From Labedaea rhizosphaerae (GTDB taxonomy: Bacteria; Actinomycetota; Actinomycetes; Mycobacteriales; Pseudonocardiaceae), in the NCBI RefSeq assembly GCF_004362825.1, contig NZ_SNXZ01000005.1:434001-498000 (forward strand): a DNA stretch of 64,000 nt. Reading direction: 5' to 3'. Shown in pieces: positions 40,001 to 48,100 of this stretch. Below the pieces are notes generated by a model. It worked only from the letters and a program-made list of their open reading frames with translations, was not told the DNA's origin and did not search any database. How positions within the stretch are numbered: the stretch's first letter is position 1; the number at the start of each line of letters is the position of its first letter. Made by a program: the position numbers and the translations under genes.

Positions 40001-42387
40001 CAGGAACCCTTGGCGAGCACCGTCGCGACGCACTGTCCGAATCGGACCGTCTCACGCACCTGGCGGGCCCAGTACCGCGGGTCGGTGGCCTGCTCGCCGG
40101 TGATCCACGTGCCGGTCACGTTGGACAGGAACGGCATCGAGGGCGCCCGCAACGGCACAGCGGCCACGGCGGCGGCGAACTCGTCGAGCACCGGGTCCAT
40201 GGTCGGCGAGTGGAACGCGTGCGAGGTCTTGAGCCGCTTGGAGCTCGTGCCGTTATCCGACAACGCTTGCGCGAACGCGTCCACCAGCTCGGTGGCCCCG
40301 GCGACCACGCACGTGCCGGGACCGTTGACCGTGGCGATGGACAAGCCCTCGGGCAGCAGCGCGGCGATCTCCGACTCGTCCGCGCGCACGGCCAGCATGG
40401 CGCCCGCCGGCATGGCCTGCATGAGCCTGCCCCTGGTCACCACCAGCCGGGCCGCGTCGGCGAGGGTGAACACGCCGGCCAGCGTCGCCGCGACCAGCTC
40501 GCCGATCGAGTGGCCGATCATCGCGCCGGGCCGCACGCCCCACGACAGCCACAGCTGGGCCAGCCCGTACTCGATGGCGAACAACGCAGGCTGCGTGATG
40601 TCCGTGCCCCGCAACGGTTCCTCGGCGCTCGCGTCCAGCAGGGCCGACCGCACGGTCGCTCCCGTCTCGCCGAAGGCGTCAACGCACTCGTCGACGGCGG
40701 TCCGGAACACCGGCTCGTGCTCGTACAACTCGGCGGCCATGCCCGGGTACTGCGAACCCTGGCCGGAGAACAGGAACGCGACGCTCGGCGGCTGCGCACC
40801 AGCGATCCCGGCCTGGCGGCGCTTGCGGTCGCGCAAGGCCAGCACCGCGTCGGCCGGGTCGCCCGCCACCACCACCGCGCGGTGTGGGTGCTTGGCGCGA
40901 CCGACCCGCAACGTGTGCGCCACGTCGGCGAGGTCGAGTTCCGGGTGCTCACCGAGGTGGGTGGCGAGCTGGTCGAGCATCGCGCTCAGCGCGGCCTGGC
41001 TGCGCGCGGACAACCGCAGCAGGGCGGCCGGGCGCCGATCGGTGCGCCGTAGGTCGAGGGCCGGTGCTTCCTCCAGCAGGATGTGCGCGTTGGTCCCGCC
41101 CATGCCGAACGAGCTCACGCCCGCCCGCCGCGGCGTGCCGTTCGCGTCCCATTTGGACAGCGTCGCGTTGACGTAGAACGGCGTGCTGGGCAGGTCGAGC
41201 TGCGGGTTGGGCTTCTCGAAGTGCAGGGTCGGCGGGATCAGGCCGTGCCGCATGGCCAGCACCGTCTTGATCACGCCCGCCACCCCGGCGCCTTGGGAGA
41301 GGTGCCCGATGTTGGACTTCACCGAACCCAGGGCGCACCAACCGGTTTCGTCGGTGCCGGAGTGGAACGCGTTGGTCAGCGCGGCCACCTCGATCGGGTC
41401 GCCGAGCGCGGTCGCGGTGCCGTGCGCCTCGACGTAGGAGATCGTGCGCGGGTCGATGTCGGCCATGCCCAGGGCCTGCGCGATCACCTCGGCCTGGCCG
41501 TCGACGCTCGGCGCGGTGAATCCGACCTTGGTGGACCCGTCGTTGTTGATGGCGTCACCGAGGATGACCGCGCGGATGTCGTCGCCGTCCTCGATCGCCT
41601 CGGACAGGCGCTTGACCAGCAGCACACCGCCGCCGCTGCCCCACAGCGTGCCGGTGGCGTCGGCGTCGAAGGGGCGGCAGTGCCCGTCGGCGGCGAGCAC
41701 GCCGCCCTCGGCGGGCAGGTACCCGGCACCCAGCGGCAGCTCGATGCACACGCCGCCGGCCAAAGCCATGTCGCACTCGCCGTTGCGCAGTGACTCGCAC
41801 GCCAGGTGCAACGCCACCAACGACGTCGAGCACGCGGTCAGCACGGTGAAGCTCGGGCCACGCAGGTTCAGCTTGTAGGAGGTGAACGTGGCGAGGAAGT
41901 CGGAACTGCTGCCCAGTGACACCGAGAGCGCACCCGAGGACGCCATGATCTTCGGGTTGTTGCGCAAGTGGCGCCAGCGGTAGTCCTCGTTGCCCATGCC
42001 GCCGTAGACGCCGATCTGGCCGTCGTAGCGGGCGGGGTCGTAGCCGCCGTCCTCCAGCGCGGTGTGCGCGAGTTCGAGGAAGAGCCGCTGCTGCGGGTCG
42101 GAGAGCTGCGCCTCGCGCGAGGTCATGCCGAAGAACGCGGCGTCGAAGTACTCCACGTCGTCCAGCACGGGCGCGGCAGGCACGAAGTTCTCGTCGTCCA
42201 CCAGGTGTTCGGGCACGCCCGCGGCGAGTTGTTCCTCGCGGCTGAACCGGCGCACCGACTCCACGCCGTCGGCCAGGTTGCGCCAGAACTGCCGCACGTC
42301 GCGGGCACCGGGCACCCGCGCCGCCATGCCGATGATCGCGATGGGCTCGACGGGGTCCAGATCCGGAGTGGTTTCCGTGCTGGTCAT
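37081..42387 (-). CDS. Type I PKS: KS - AT - KR - DH - ACP
   Basis: A 1768-aa polyketide synthase module. The KS (about 10-440) has a full triad: Cys186 (TACSTS), His322 (EAHGTAT), His362 (NIGHL). The AT (about 535-850) has GHSIGE and HAFHS, which indicates malonyl-CoA. The KR (about 1060-1330) has the NADPH loop GGLGGIG and the catalytic SSV...DYCAAN. The DH (about 1345-1610) has the HxxxGxxxxP motif as HRISGVPVLP and the second block HPALLDMA. The carrier has Ser1708 (FFELGGNSL). KR precedes DH, the reverse of usual modular PKSs. A two-carbon extension reduced and dehydrated to an alkene is predicted. ATGA overlap upstream. Confidence 0.94.
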   Translation of the reverse strand: MTSTETTPDLDPVEPIAIIGMAARVPGARDVRQFWRNLADGVESVRRFSREEQLAAGVPEHLVDDENFVPAAPVLDDVEYFDAAFFGMTSREAQLSDPQQRLFLELAHTALEDGGYDPARYDGQIGVYGGMGNEDYRWRHLRNNPKIMASSGALSVSLGSSSDFLATFTSYKLNLRGPSFTVLTACSTSLVALHLACESLRNGECDMALAGGVCIELPLGAGYLPAEGGVLAADGHCRPFDADATGTLWGSGGGVLLVKRLSEAIEDGDDIRAVILGDAINNDGSTKVGFTAPSVDGQAEVIAQALGMADIDPRTISYVEAHGTATALGDPIEVAALTNAFHSGTDETGWCALGSVKSNIGHLSQGAGVAGVIKTVLAMRHGLIPPTLHFEKPNPQLDLPSTPFYVNATLSKWDANGTPRRAGVSSFGMGGTNAHILLEEAPALDLRRTDRRPAALLRLSARSQAALSAMLDQLATHLGEHPELDLADVAHTLRVGRAKHPHRAVVVAGDPADAVLALRDRKRRQAGIAGAQPPSVAFLFSGQGSQYPGMAAELYEHEPVFRTAVDECVDAFGETGATVRSALLDASAEEPLRGTDITQPALFAIEYGLAQLWLSWGVRPGAMIGHSIGELVAATLAGVFTLADAARLVVTRGRLMQAMPAGAMLAVRADESEIAALLPEGLSIATVNGPGTCVVAGATELVDAFAQALSDNGTSSKRLKTSHAFHSPTMDPVLDEFAAAVAAVPLRAPSMPFLSNVTGTWITGEQATDPRYWARQVRETVRFGQCVATVLAKGSWAFVECGPGKQLAGLVRMQLPKGDKDALPPLPSLPPPGEKARPLDLLYGAAGRLWTVGVDLSDDSCGASGRRVSLPTYPYERKYYWIDPAPVDAAAAAVAAPVRTGALPLDEWFSVPTWRQSVASAPASTPERFLVLGEAPDLVAALRDAGAEVVEAGDRRDYPALLADRPSRIVHARALTGDGDVLAAQDNGFFDLLELVKALAATGVEDPVHLDVLTCGAQDVTGHDLVYPEHATVAGIVKVVPLEVPALSVRHIDVDPAGARGVAAEVRRDPDELVVALRGGRRWVPDTESVSLPPADTIRAFRDEGVYVITGGLGGIGITLAEHLGAQHRAKLVLVSRSGLPPREEWDVQVGPDRAGRAIAAIRRAEQAGAEVLVVAADVTDADAMRSVRDQALARFGRVDGIVHAAGLPGGGMAEVKDKDAALRVLAPKLAGTVALRAAFGDIDLDFVVLCSSVTALSGGFGQVDYCAANAFLDATARAADTWGRVVSVNWGGWLEVGMAAESSAPAILGGHGGVPMTHPVLKTAHETWCEGVLAPETHWVLAEHRISGVPVLPGAAYLDLARAAAEQLMPGSGAVELRDVAFVEPLAVPEGTTARLRVDLAGEEFTITSTAGGPVRTHVRGTASRVTVTESTVDIEAIRARCERRDVRGSMMDSAITPGAQGPALLGFGDRWRSLGELYVGATEELAGLAAPEQVAAELTEWVLHPALLDMATSFGTPGEGAFLPLAYGKVTVRGPIPATAWSHLRYRDRQPGAEIVTADLSVVDDEGRKVLSVTDFVLRRVDIGAMSTTVHDAPADPKTGKIDEVGIRPADGVEALRRILGSDAGPQVVVSVRPLAEVFARTENLTTESLESTEDDVAERPQRIAGSDYVPPSGELETKLAALWQEVLGAGQVGADDDFFELGGNSLVAVQLIAQVRSVLGVKLPMQTLFEGATVARMAARVEQLRATQEATPAPAQTIKRLARKQ

Positions 42388-45300
42388 GATCGACCCTCCT
42401 GCCGCCGGGGCTGTCGGGCGGTGCGGCGTTGTGCGCGTTCCCGCCGGGCGGCGCCGCGTTGCGCCGCCTTGGTCAAAGCCGAGCTCGTGCCGTCACGACC
42501 GTCGAGGAACTCGGCGAGCGCGCGGACGGTCGGGAAGCGGAACAGGTCCACCACCCGGGGTTTGCCGGGCAGCTGCTCGGCGACGGACACCAGGTCCATC
42601 GACGTGCCGCCCATGTCGAAGAAGTTCTGCGTGACGCCGACCGAGGGCTTGCCCAGCACGCCCGCCCACGCCGCGGCGACCGTGCGTTCGGTGTCGGTGG
42701 CCGGTGGGACGACGTGGACCGGCAGTTCGGACAGCGGCACGGGTTGCGCCTCGACCAGGCCGTCGCGCAGCAGGTCCAGGTTCGGCGGTGTGAAGGTGCC
42801 CAGCGCGGCGCCCGGCCGGGCGACCGCCTCGTCGAGCAGGTGGACCAAGGCTTCGAGCAACGCTTCCACCCGCGACGCCGTGTAGAGATCCGGGTTGTAG
42901 ACGAGCTCGAAGCGCATCCGGCCGTCACGCTCGACCAGGTACGTGGTCAGGTCGAACGGCGATCCGGGCAGCCCGGCCGGCACCATCTCCGCTTCGATGC
43001 CCGGAAGTTCCACAGTGGACTGGGCGAAGTTGAACACGTTGAACAGCACCTGGACCAGGGCGCCACGCGACGGGTCGCGCGGCAGCGACAAGGCGTCGAC
43101 CACGCGCTCGAGCGGGGCGTCCGGGTGGGCCAGGGCGTCGAACAGCTCGTCGCGGCACGCGGCCACCTGCTCGGCGAACGTGCGCGGGTCGGCGCTGACC
43201 AGCCGCAACGGCACGATGTCAACAAAGAAGCCGATCAGGTCGGCGAACGCCGCGTGCCTGCGGTCGGCCACGGGTGCGCCGATCACCACCTCGTCGCGCC
43301 CGGCCACCCGGCGCAACAGGTCGCCGAACGCGGCGAGCACCACAGTGGACGGTGTGGCGCCGAGTTCGGCGGCCAGCGACCGGATGCCGGCATCGGTCGC
43401 GGCGCTGAGTTCGGTGCCGGCGAACGCGCCGGCGTAGCTCTGCTCGGCCGGGCGCGGGTGGTCGCGCGGCAGGTCCAGCACCGTCGGCGCGCCGTCGAGG
43501 TGGGTGGTCCACCAGGACAGGTCGTCCTTGCCGCGCCGGGATTCCCGTTCGTCGCGCCAGGCCACGTAGTCGGCGAACGCGGCGGGCAACGGTCCGAGGG
43601 TGTCGCCGGCGTAGGCGGCGGCGAGGTCCTGGTAGAGGATCCGCTCGGACCAGCCGTCGAACACCGCGTGGTGCGCGGTCAGCGCGAGCACGTGGTCGTC
43701 CTCGGCCAGGCGCAGCAGGCGCGCCCGCAACAAGTTGCCGGTGGCGAGGTCGAAGCGGCCGATCGCCTCGGTGTGCAACCGGTCCGCCAACGCTCCGGGC
43801 TCGATGTCCTCGACCGGCAGCGGCAGGTCCGCGGGCGGGTCGACCACGGCGTAGGGGCGGCCACCGTCGTGCGGGACCCGCCAGCGCAGGACGTCGTGGC
43901 GGGCCACCACCTGCGTGAGCGCACGCGACAACGCCCCGACGTCGAGCGGGCCACGCAACCGCTGGGCCAGCGCGATGTTGTAGGCGGCGGCATCCGGCGC
44001 GAGCTGGTCGAGGAACCAGAGCCGGCGCTGCGCGGCGGACAACGCGGGCGGGTGGCCGGTCTCGATGTCGGCGCCGGTCACCTCGTCGGCCATGGCCACC
44101 CGCTCGGCGAAGGCGCCGAGCGTGCGGGCGGCGAACACGTCCTCGACCGCGATGTCACGGCGCAGCCGGAATCGGACGGCGGCAACCAGCCGCATGGCGG
44201 CCAGCGAGTGTCCACCGTGGACGAAGAAGTCGTCTTCGGCCGACCGCGCAGGCACCCCGAGCACCTCCGACCACAGCGCCGCGAGGTCGCCGGGCACGCC
44301 TTCGAGGTCGACGACTCCGTCGTCCTGGGCCAGGCCGGCCACCAGCGCGGCGACGTCCACCTTGTCGGAGCTGTTGAGCGGCAACGCGTCCAGCCGCTCG
44401 ATGCGCGACGGCACCATCACCGCCGGCAGCCGCTCGCCCAGGTAGTCGCGGAGGTCGTCCGGCGCGGTCGCGGGGGTGACGAACGCGGCGAGGCTCACCT
44501 CGTCGCGCACGGGGACGGCGGCGACCACCGCGTGCGTCACGCCGGGGTGGCCACGCAGGACGGACTCGATCTCGCCGAGCTCGACCCGCTGGCCACGCAC
44601 CTTGACCTGCCGGTCCACCCGGCCGTGGAAGCGCAGCTGCCCGTCCTCGCCCCAGCTGACCAGGTCGCCGGAGCGGTAGAGACGCGCCCCCGGCTCGTCG
44701 CCGAACGGGTCAGGCACGAACACCCCGGCGGTCAGACCGGGTGCGCCGAGGTAGCCGCGGGTCACGCCGGGACCACCGATCAGCAGCTCGCCGGGCACAC
44801 CTCGCGGTACCAGGGCGAAGTTCTCGTCCACCACGTACACGCGGTGGTTCAGCATCGGCTGCCCGATGGGGATCGGGGTCGACCACTGCCCCGTCGCGGG
44901 GAACCCGGTCACCGCGACGGTGGTCTCGGTGGGGCCGTAGCCGTTCATCAACCTGCGGCCGTCGGCGGTCCAGCGGCCCACCTGCTCCGGGCCGGGGGCC
45001 TCAGCGCCGGTGACGATCTTGCGGACCAGCGGGAGGTCGTCGGGCGAGAGCAACGGCAGCAGCGCGGGCGGAACCTCGGCCCACGTCACCTCGTGCTCGA
45101 CCATGAAGCGGCGAAGGCGTTCCGGGTCGGCGCGGTCGGACTCGGCGGCCAGCTGGATCGACGCGCCGACCATCAGGCCGACAAGTAGTTCCAACACCGA
45201 TACATCGAACGCGATCGAGGTGATGGCCAGGGCGTTGTCCCCGCGCTCGATGCGACCGCGCTCGTGGATGCTGGTCATGAACGCCGCGACGTTCGCGTGC

Positions 45301-45821
45301 GAGACGACCACGCCCTTGGGCCTGCCGGTCGAGCCCGAGGTGTAGATGACGTAGGCGGCGTTGCCCGGCAGCGCGGGGCACGGGCGGACTTCGGCCACCT
45401 CGTCGGGCACCGGTATGCCGTCCGCGAAGACAGCGTTGCCGACCACGCACTTCACACCCGCGTCGGCGGCGGTGTCGATCAGGCGTTGCTCGGGCAGGTC
45501 CGGGTCGAGCGGCACGTAGGCGGCGCCCGAGAGCAACGTGCCGAGCAGGGCCACGAGCAGCCCGGGGTGCCGGCCCACGCACACCCCGACCCGGTCCTCC
45601 GGCTCGATCCCTTGCTCGCGCAACGTCAAGGCGAGCCGCGCGGCCCTGCCGAGCAGTTCCCGGTAGGTGAGCGTGGTGTCCCACTGCCGCACCGCGACGA
45701 CGTCGGGGTGCTCGGCGGCGTTGCGGGCGATCAGGTCCGCCACGGTGGTGACCGGGACTCCCGGCCGGTCGGCGACCATCCACGCCGAGGGCACGGCCTC
45801 GGGCATCGGCTCCCCCTTCAT
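42384..45821 (-). CDS. NRPS: A - PCP - C - PCP
   Basis: A 1145-aa synthetase. The A domain (about 20-520) has YTSGSTGRPKG, NGYGPTETT and YRSGDL, with pocket residues reading D-V-L-E-V-G-G-V-A. PCP1 is FFVHGGHSL. The C domain (about 595-1030) has a full HHAVFDG and the rear block GFFVDIVPL. PCP2 is FFDMGGTSM, followed by a strongly basic ~40-residue tail that may dock to the next protein. Beginning with A and ending with a second carrier, it fits a starter-type or mid-line protein that hands a dipeptidyl chain to the PKS. ATG at 45821 overlaps the LanB stop. Confidence 0.92.
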   Translation of the reverse strand: MKGEPMPEAVPSAWMVADRPGVPVTTVADLIARNAAEHPDVVAVRQWDTTLTYRELLGRAARLALTLREQGIEPEDRVGVCVGRHPGLLVALLGTLLSGAAYVPLDPDLPEQRLIDTAADAGVKCVVGNAVFADGIPVPDEVAEVRPCPALPGNAAYVIYTSGSTGRPKGVVVSHANVAAFMTSIHERGRIERGDNALAITSIAFDVSVLELLVGLMVGASIQLAAESDRADPERLRRFMVEHEVTWAEVPPALLPLLSPDDLPLVRKIVTGAEAPGPEQVGRWTADGRRLMNGYGPTETTVAVTGFPATGQWSTPIPIGQPMLNHRVYVVDENFALVPRGVPGELLIGGPGVTRGYLGAPGLTAGVFVPDPFGDEPGARLYRSGDLVSWGEDGQLRFHGRVDRQVKVRGQRVELGEIESVLRGHPGVTHAVVAAVPVRDEVSLAAFVTPATAPDDLRDYLGERLPAVMVPSRIERLDALPLNSSDKVDVAALVAGLAQDDGVVDLEGVPGDLAALWSEVLGVPARSAEDDFFVHGGHSLAAMRLVAAVRFRLRRDIAVEDVFAARTLGAFAERVAMADEVTGADIETGHPPALSAAQRRLWFLDQLAPDAAAYNIALAQRLRGPLDVGALSRALTQVVARHDVLRWRVPHDGGRPYAVVDPPADLPLPVEDIEPGALADRLHTEAIGRFDLATGNLLRARLLRLAEDDHVLALTAHHAVFDGWSERILYQDLAAAYAGDTLGPLPAAFADYVAWRDERESRRGKDDLSWWTTHLDGAPTVLDLPRDHPRPAEQSYAGAFAGTELSAATDAGIRSLAAELGATPSTVVLAAFGDLLRRVAGRDEVVIGAPVADRRHAAFADLIGFFVDIVPLRLVSADPRTFAEQVAACRDELFDALAHPDAPLERVVDALSLPRDPSRGALVQVLFNVFNFAQSTVELPGIEAEMVPAGLPGSPFDLTTYLVERDGRMRFELVYNPDLYTASRVEALLEALVHLLDEAVARPGAALGTFTPPNLDLLRDGLVEAQPVPLSELPVHVVPPATDTERTVAAAWAGVLGKPSVGVTQNFFDMGGTSMDLVSVAEQLPGKPRVVDLFRFPTVRALAEFLDGRDGTSSALTKAAQRGAARRERAQRRTARQPRRQEGRS

Positions 45822-48100
45822 GACGCCGGCTCCGGATCGCGGACCTGCAGGCGCAGTTCCGAGAAGTACTTGCGGCCCTCGGCGTCGGGCACCCACGCCT
45901 GGTCCGGCGTCGGCAGCATCTCGGTGACGGTCAGCAGCACGTCCGGGCCGGCAGCGCGGACCATGGCGCAGAACGACGACACGTAGCGCGGGGCGGTGAA
46001 GTCGACGTAGACCGGCTTGGTCTCGGTGGCGATCTTGACGAACACCCGCTCCGGCAGGCCGAGCCGGGCCCGCCAGCGCCGCGCCGCCAGGAACCGGTCG
46101 GCGTACTCGCGCGCCTCGGCAAGACCGCTCTCGGCCACCGTGCACCGCCAGGTCTCCCGCGAGACCACCAGGCGGTCGATGGTGATGCGGGGTGTGTGCG
46201 GGGCGGCGGCCACCAGCTTGAACGCGTCGACAGCGTGCATGGCCACCAGTTCGCCGAACAGCTCGATCAGCGGCCACGTCCGCCCGTCCGGCGCCGCCGC
46301 GACGAGCTCTCCGTCCACATCGGACACCGTTAGAGCGGTCACGGGCATCAGCCGGGACGCCACCGCACCGGGCGCGTCGGTGAAGACCAGTTGGATATCG
46401 CTGTCGTCGTCCAGGTAGCGGGCGAGCCGGCCGGTCAGACGCGGGAAGTCCGGCGGGTACAACAGCAGCGAGCGGTCCGGGCCGAGGTCTTCCCGCGAAG
46501 CTTTGCGCAACCGCGCCGGGTCCTCGTGCGCCAGCACGAAGAACGCGCAGTTGAACGTCGACCACGCCGCGTGCAGCTCGCCCAGCACCACGGAGAACTC
46601 GCCGCGGTTGAGCGCGTCCACGCTCGGCGCGCACAGGGTCAGGTCGGGGCTGTGCAGCCGGGCGCCGGACCAGCCCGGGCGCGCGGCCGGGAACTGCTCG
46701 GCGACCGCATCGGCCAGCGCGGCGCTGGTGAACGAGACCGCCGCGGCCGACGGGTCGGCGTCGAACACCGCGGCCCAGCGGCGGACGAACTCGGCGGTCA
46801 CCGCGTCGGCGGGCCGCTCGACGCTGCCGAAGAGCGGGCCCTGCGCCAGGTACCACAGTGGACCGGCCGGGATCGTGGCCGTGCCCAGCTCGGCGGCCAG
46901 GTCGTCGTAGAGCTCGCGCAACGCGGCGGTGTAGGCGTCGGCGATGGCGGCGGAGAGCCAGCGCACCGAGCGCAGCAGCAGTTCCATCGGCGCGGCAAGG
47001 GCTTCGAGCACCGGAGCGCCGAGCACGACGTCGAGGTCGCGCACGGTGTCCTCGTAGCAGAGCGACCGGCCCGCGTACATCTCCCCGTCGCGATGGCGGG
47101 CAGGCACCGACGCGGCTTCGACGAATGTGGAGTCCAAAGTGGACAAGGCGGCGGCGAGCCGGTCCGGGTCGCCCGCGGCGGCGGCCACCGCGTCGCGCGC
47201 GGCCCGCAGCGGCTCGAACTCCCCCTCGGCTCCGATCTCGCGGAGCACGCCGACCAGCACGTCCTCAGCGTCCGGGCTGAGCGGCAGGTCGATGCCCCAG
47301 GTGATCAGCTCGCGCTCGGCCAGCTGGCCGAGCAACACGAACGCGTCGGCCGCCTTGTGCAGGCCGAGTTCGGCGGCCACGGCGGCGGCGGACCGCCCGT
47401 CGCACAAGGCGAGCGCGGCGGCCTCCGTCGCCGTGACGGTCAGCGGCGGCTGCGCCGGGCGCAGGACCTGGTGGCCGTCCAGAAGCAGTGGCGCCTTCAG
47501 CCGCACTGGGAGTTTCGGCTTCAGCGAAGGGTTCTCGCCGAGCCGGGTCGCGAAGGCCGCCAGCGCCCACCGCTCGAACCAGACCCGGCGGTCGCGCACC
47601 AGCCCGGCCCCCGGCTTCACCTGCGCGGCCGGTCCGTCCGGGTCGAGCGCGACCCAGGCGACCGGGCCGAAGAAGCCGACGCTCTCGTTCTTGGCGCAGT
47701 ACCGCTGCCAGTACCGCGCGACCAGCTCCTCGCGGATGCGTTGGCGGTAGCGCGACTTCTTGTTCTGCCGCGCGGCATCCGGGGCGGGACCGGCCTTGCG
47801 CAGACCGTCCAATGCGGTCAGCGCCGCCGGGTTCTGCCAGGTGACGGCCTCGCGGAAGAGCGGGTCACCGGCCAGGTCGTGGGCGGTGCGGGTGGCCGAG
47901 GCAGCCGCCTCGGCGAACGCGGCGTCGAAGTCGTCGCGGCCCGAACGCCCGTCGAGGAACGCGTCGGCCGCCCGCGCCGCCGACGGCGCCGCGAACCGGT
48001 CCAGCCCGTCGACGGGGAACCCGGTGGTGCGCAGGAGCGCGTCCCGCCACGCGTGCCAGGACGTGCCCGGCAGCGCCACGAGGTGATCGGGCACCGTCAT
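45818..48100 (-). CDS. LanB-type (lantibiotic dehydratase N-domain) protein, short form, copy B
   Basis: A 760-aa protein related to the tRNA-dependent glutamylation domain of class I lanthipeptide dehydratases. The typical block RQRIREELVARYWQRY, then KNESVGFFGPVAW, lies near residues 110-140. The C-terminal half has YAGRSLCYEDT, LHSPDLTLCAPS and PTPDQAW. No SpaB_C elimination domain is fused or encoded nearby. Full LanB is ~1000 aa. This size and lack match peptide aminoacyl-tRNA ligases (PEARLs), which add an amino acid from aminoacyl-tRNA to a peptide C-terminus. It is clearly paralogous to the upstream copy, with ATGA overlaps at both ends. The substrate is unknown. Confidence 0.85.
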   Translation of the reverse strand: MTVPDHLVALPGTSWHAWRDALLRTTGFPVDGLDRFAAPSAARAADAFLDGRSGRDDFDAAFAEAAASATRTAHDLAGDPLFREAVTWQNPAALTALDGLRKAGPAPDAARQNKKSRYRQRIREELVARYWQRYCAKNESVGFFGPVAWVALDPDGPAAQVKPGAGLVRDRRVWFERWALAAFATRLGENPSLKPKLPVRLKAPLLLDGHQVLRPAQPPLTVTATEAAALALCDGRSAAAVAAELGLHKAADAFVLLGQLAERELITWGIDLPLSPDAEDVLVGVLREIGAEGEFEPLRAARDAVAAAAGDPDRLAAALSTLDSTFVEAASVPARHRDGEMYAGRSLCYEDTVRDLDVVLGAPVLEALAAPMELLLRSVRWLSAAIADAYTAALRELYDDLAAELGTATIPAGPLWYLAQGPLFGSVERPADAVTAEFVRRWAAVFDADPSAAAVSFTSAALADAVAEQFPAARPGWSGARLHSPDLTLCAPSVDALNRGEFSVVLGELHAAWSTFNCAFFVLAHEDPARLRKASREDLGPDRSLLLYPPDFPRLTGRLARYLDDDSDIQLVFTDAPGAVASRLMPVTALTVSDVDGELVAAAPDGRTWPLIELFGELVAMHAVDAFKLVAAAPHTPRITIDRLVVSRETWRCTVAESGLAEAREYADRFLAARRWRARLGLPERVFVKIATETKPVYVDFTAPRYVSSFCAMVRAAGPDVLLTVTEMLPTPDQAWVPDAEGRKYFSELRLQVRDPEPAS

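Noticed and set aside
37081-42387. Mobile-element or phage origin of the cluster
   Set aside because: No transposase, integrase, tRNA or direct-repeat border was found, and composition matches the flanks apart from the short KS-LanB gap.
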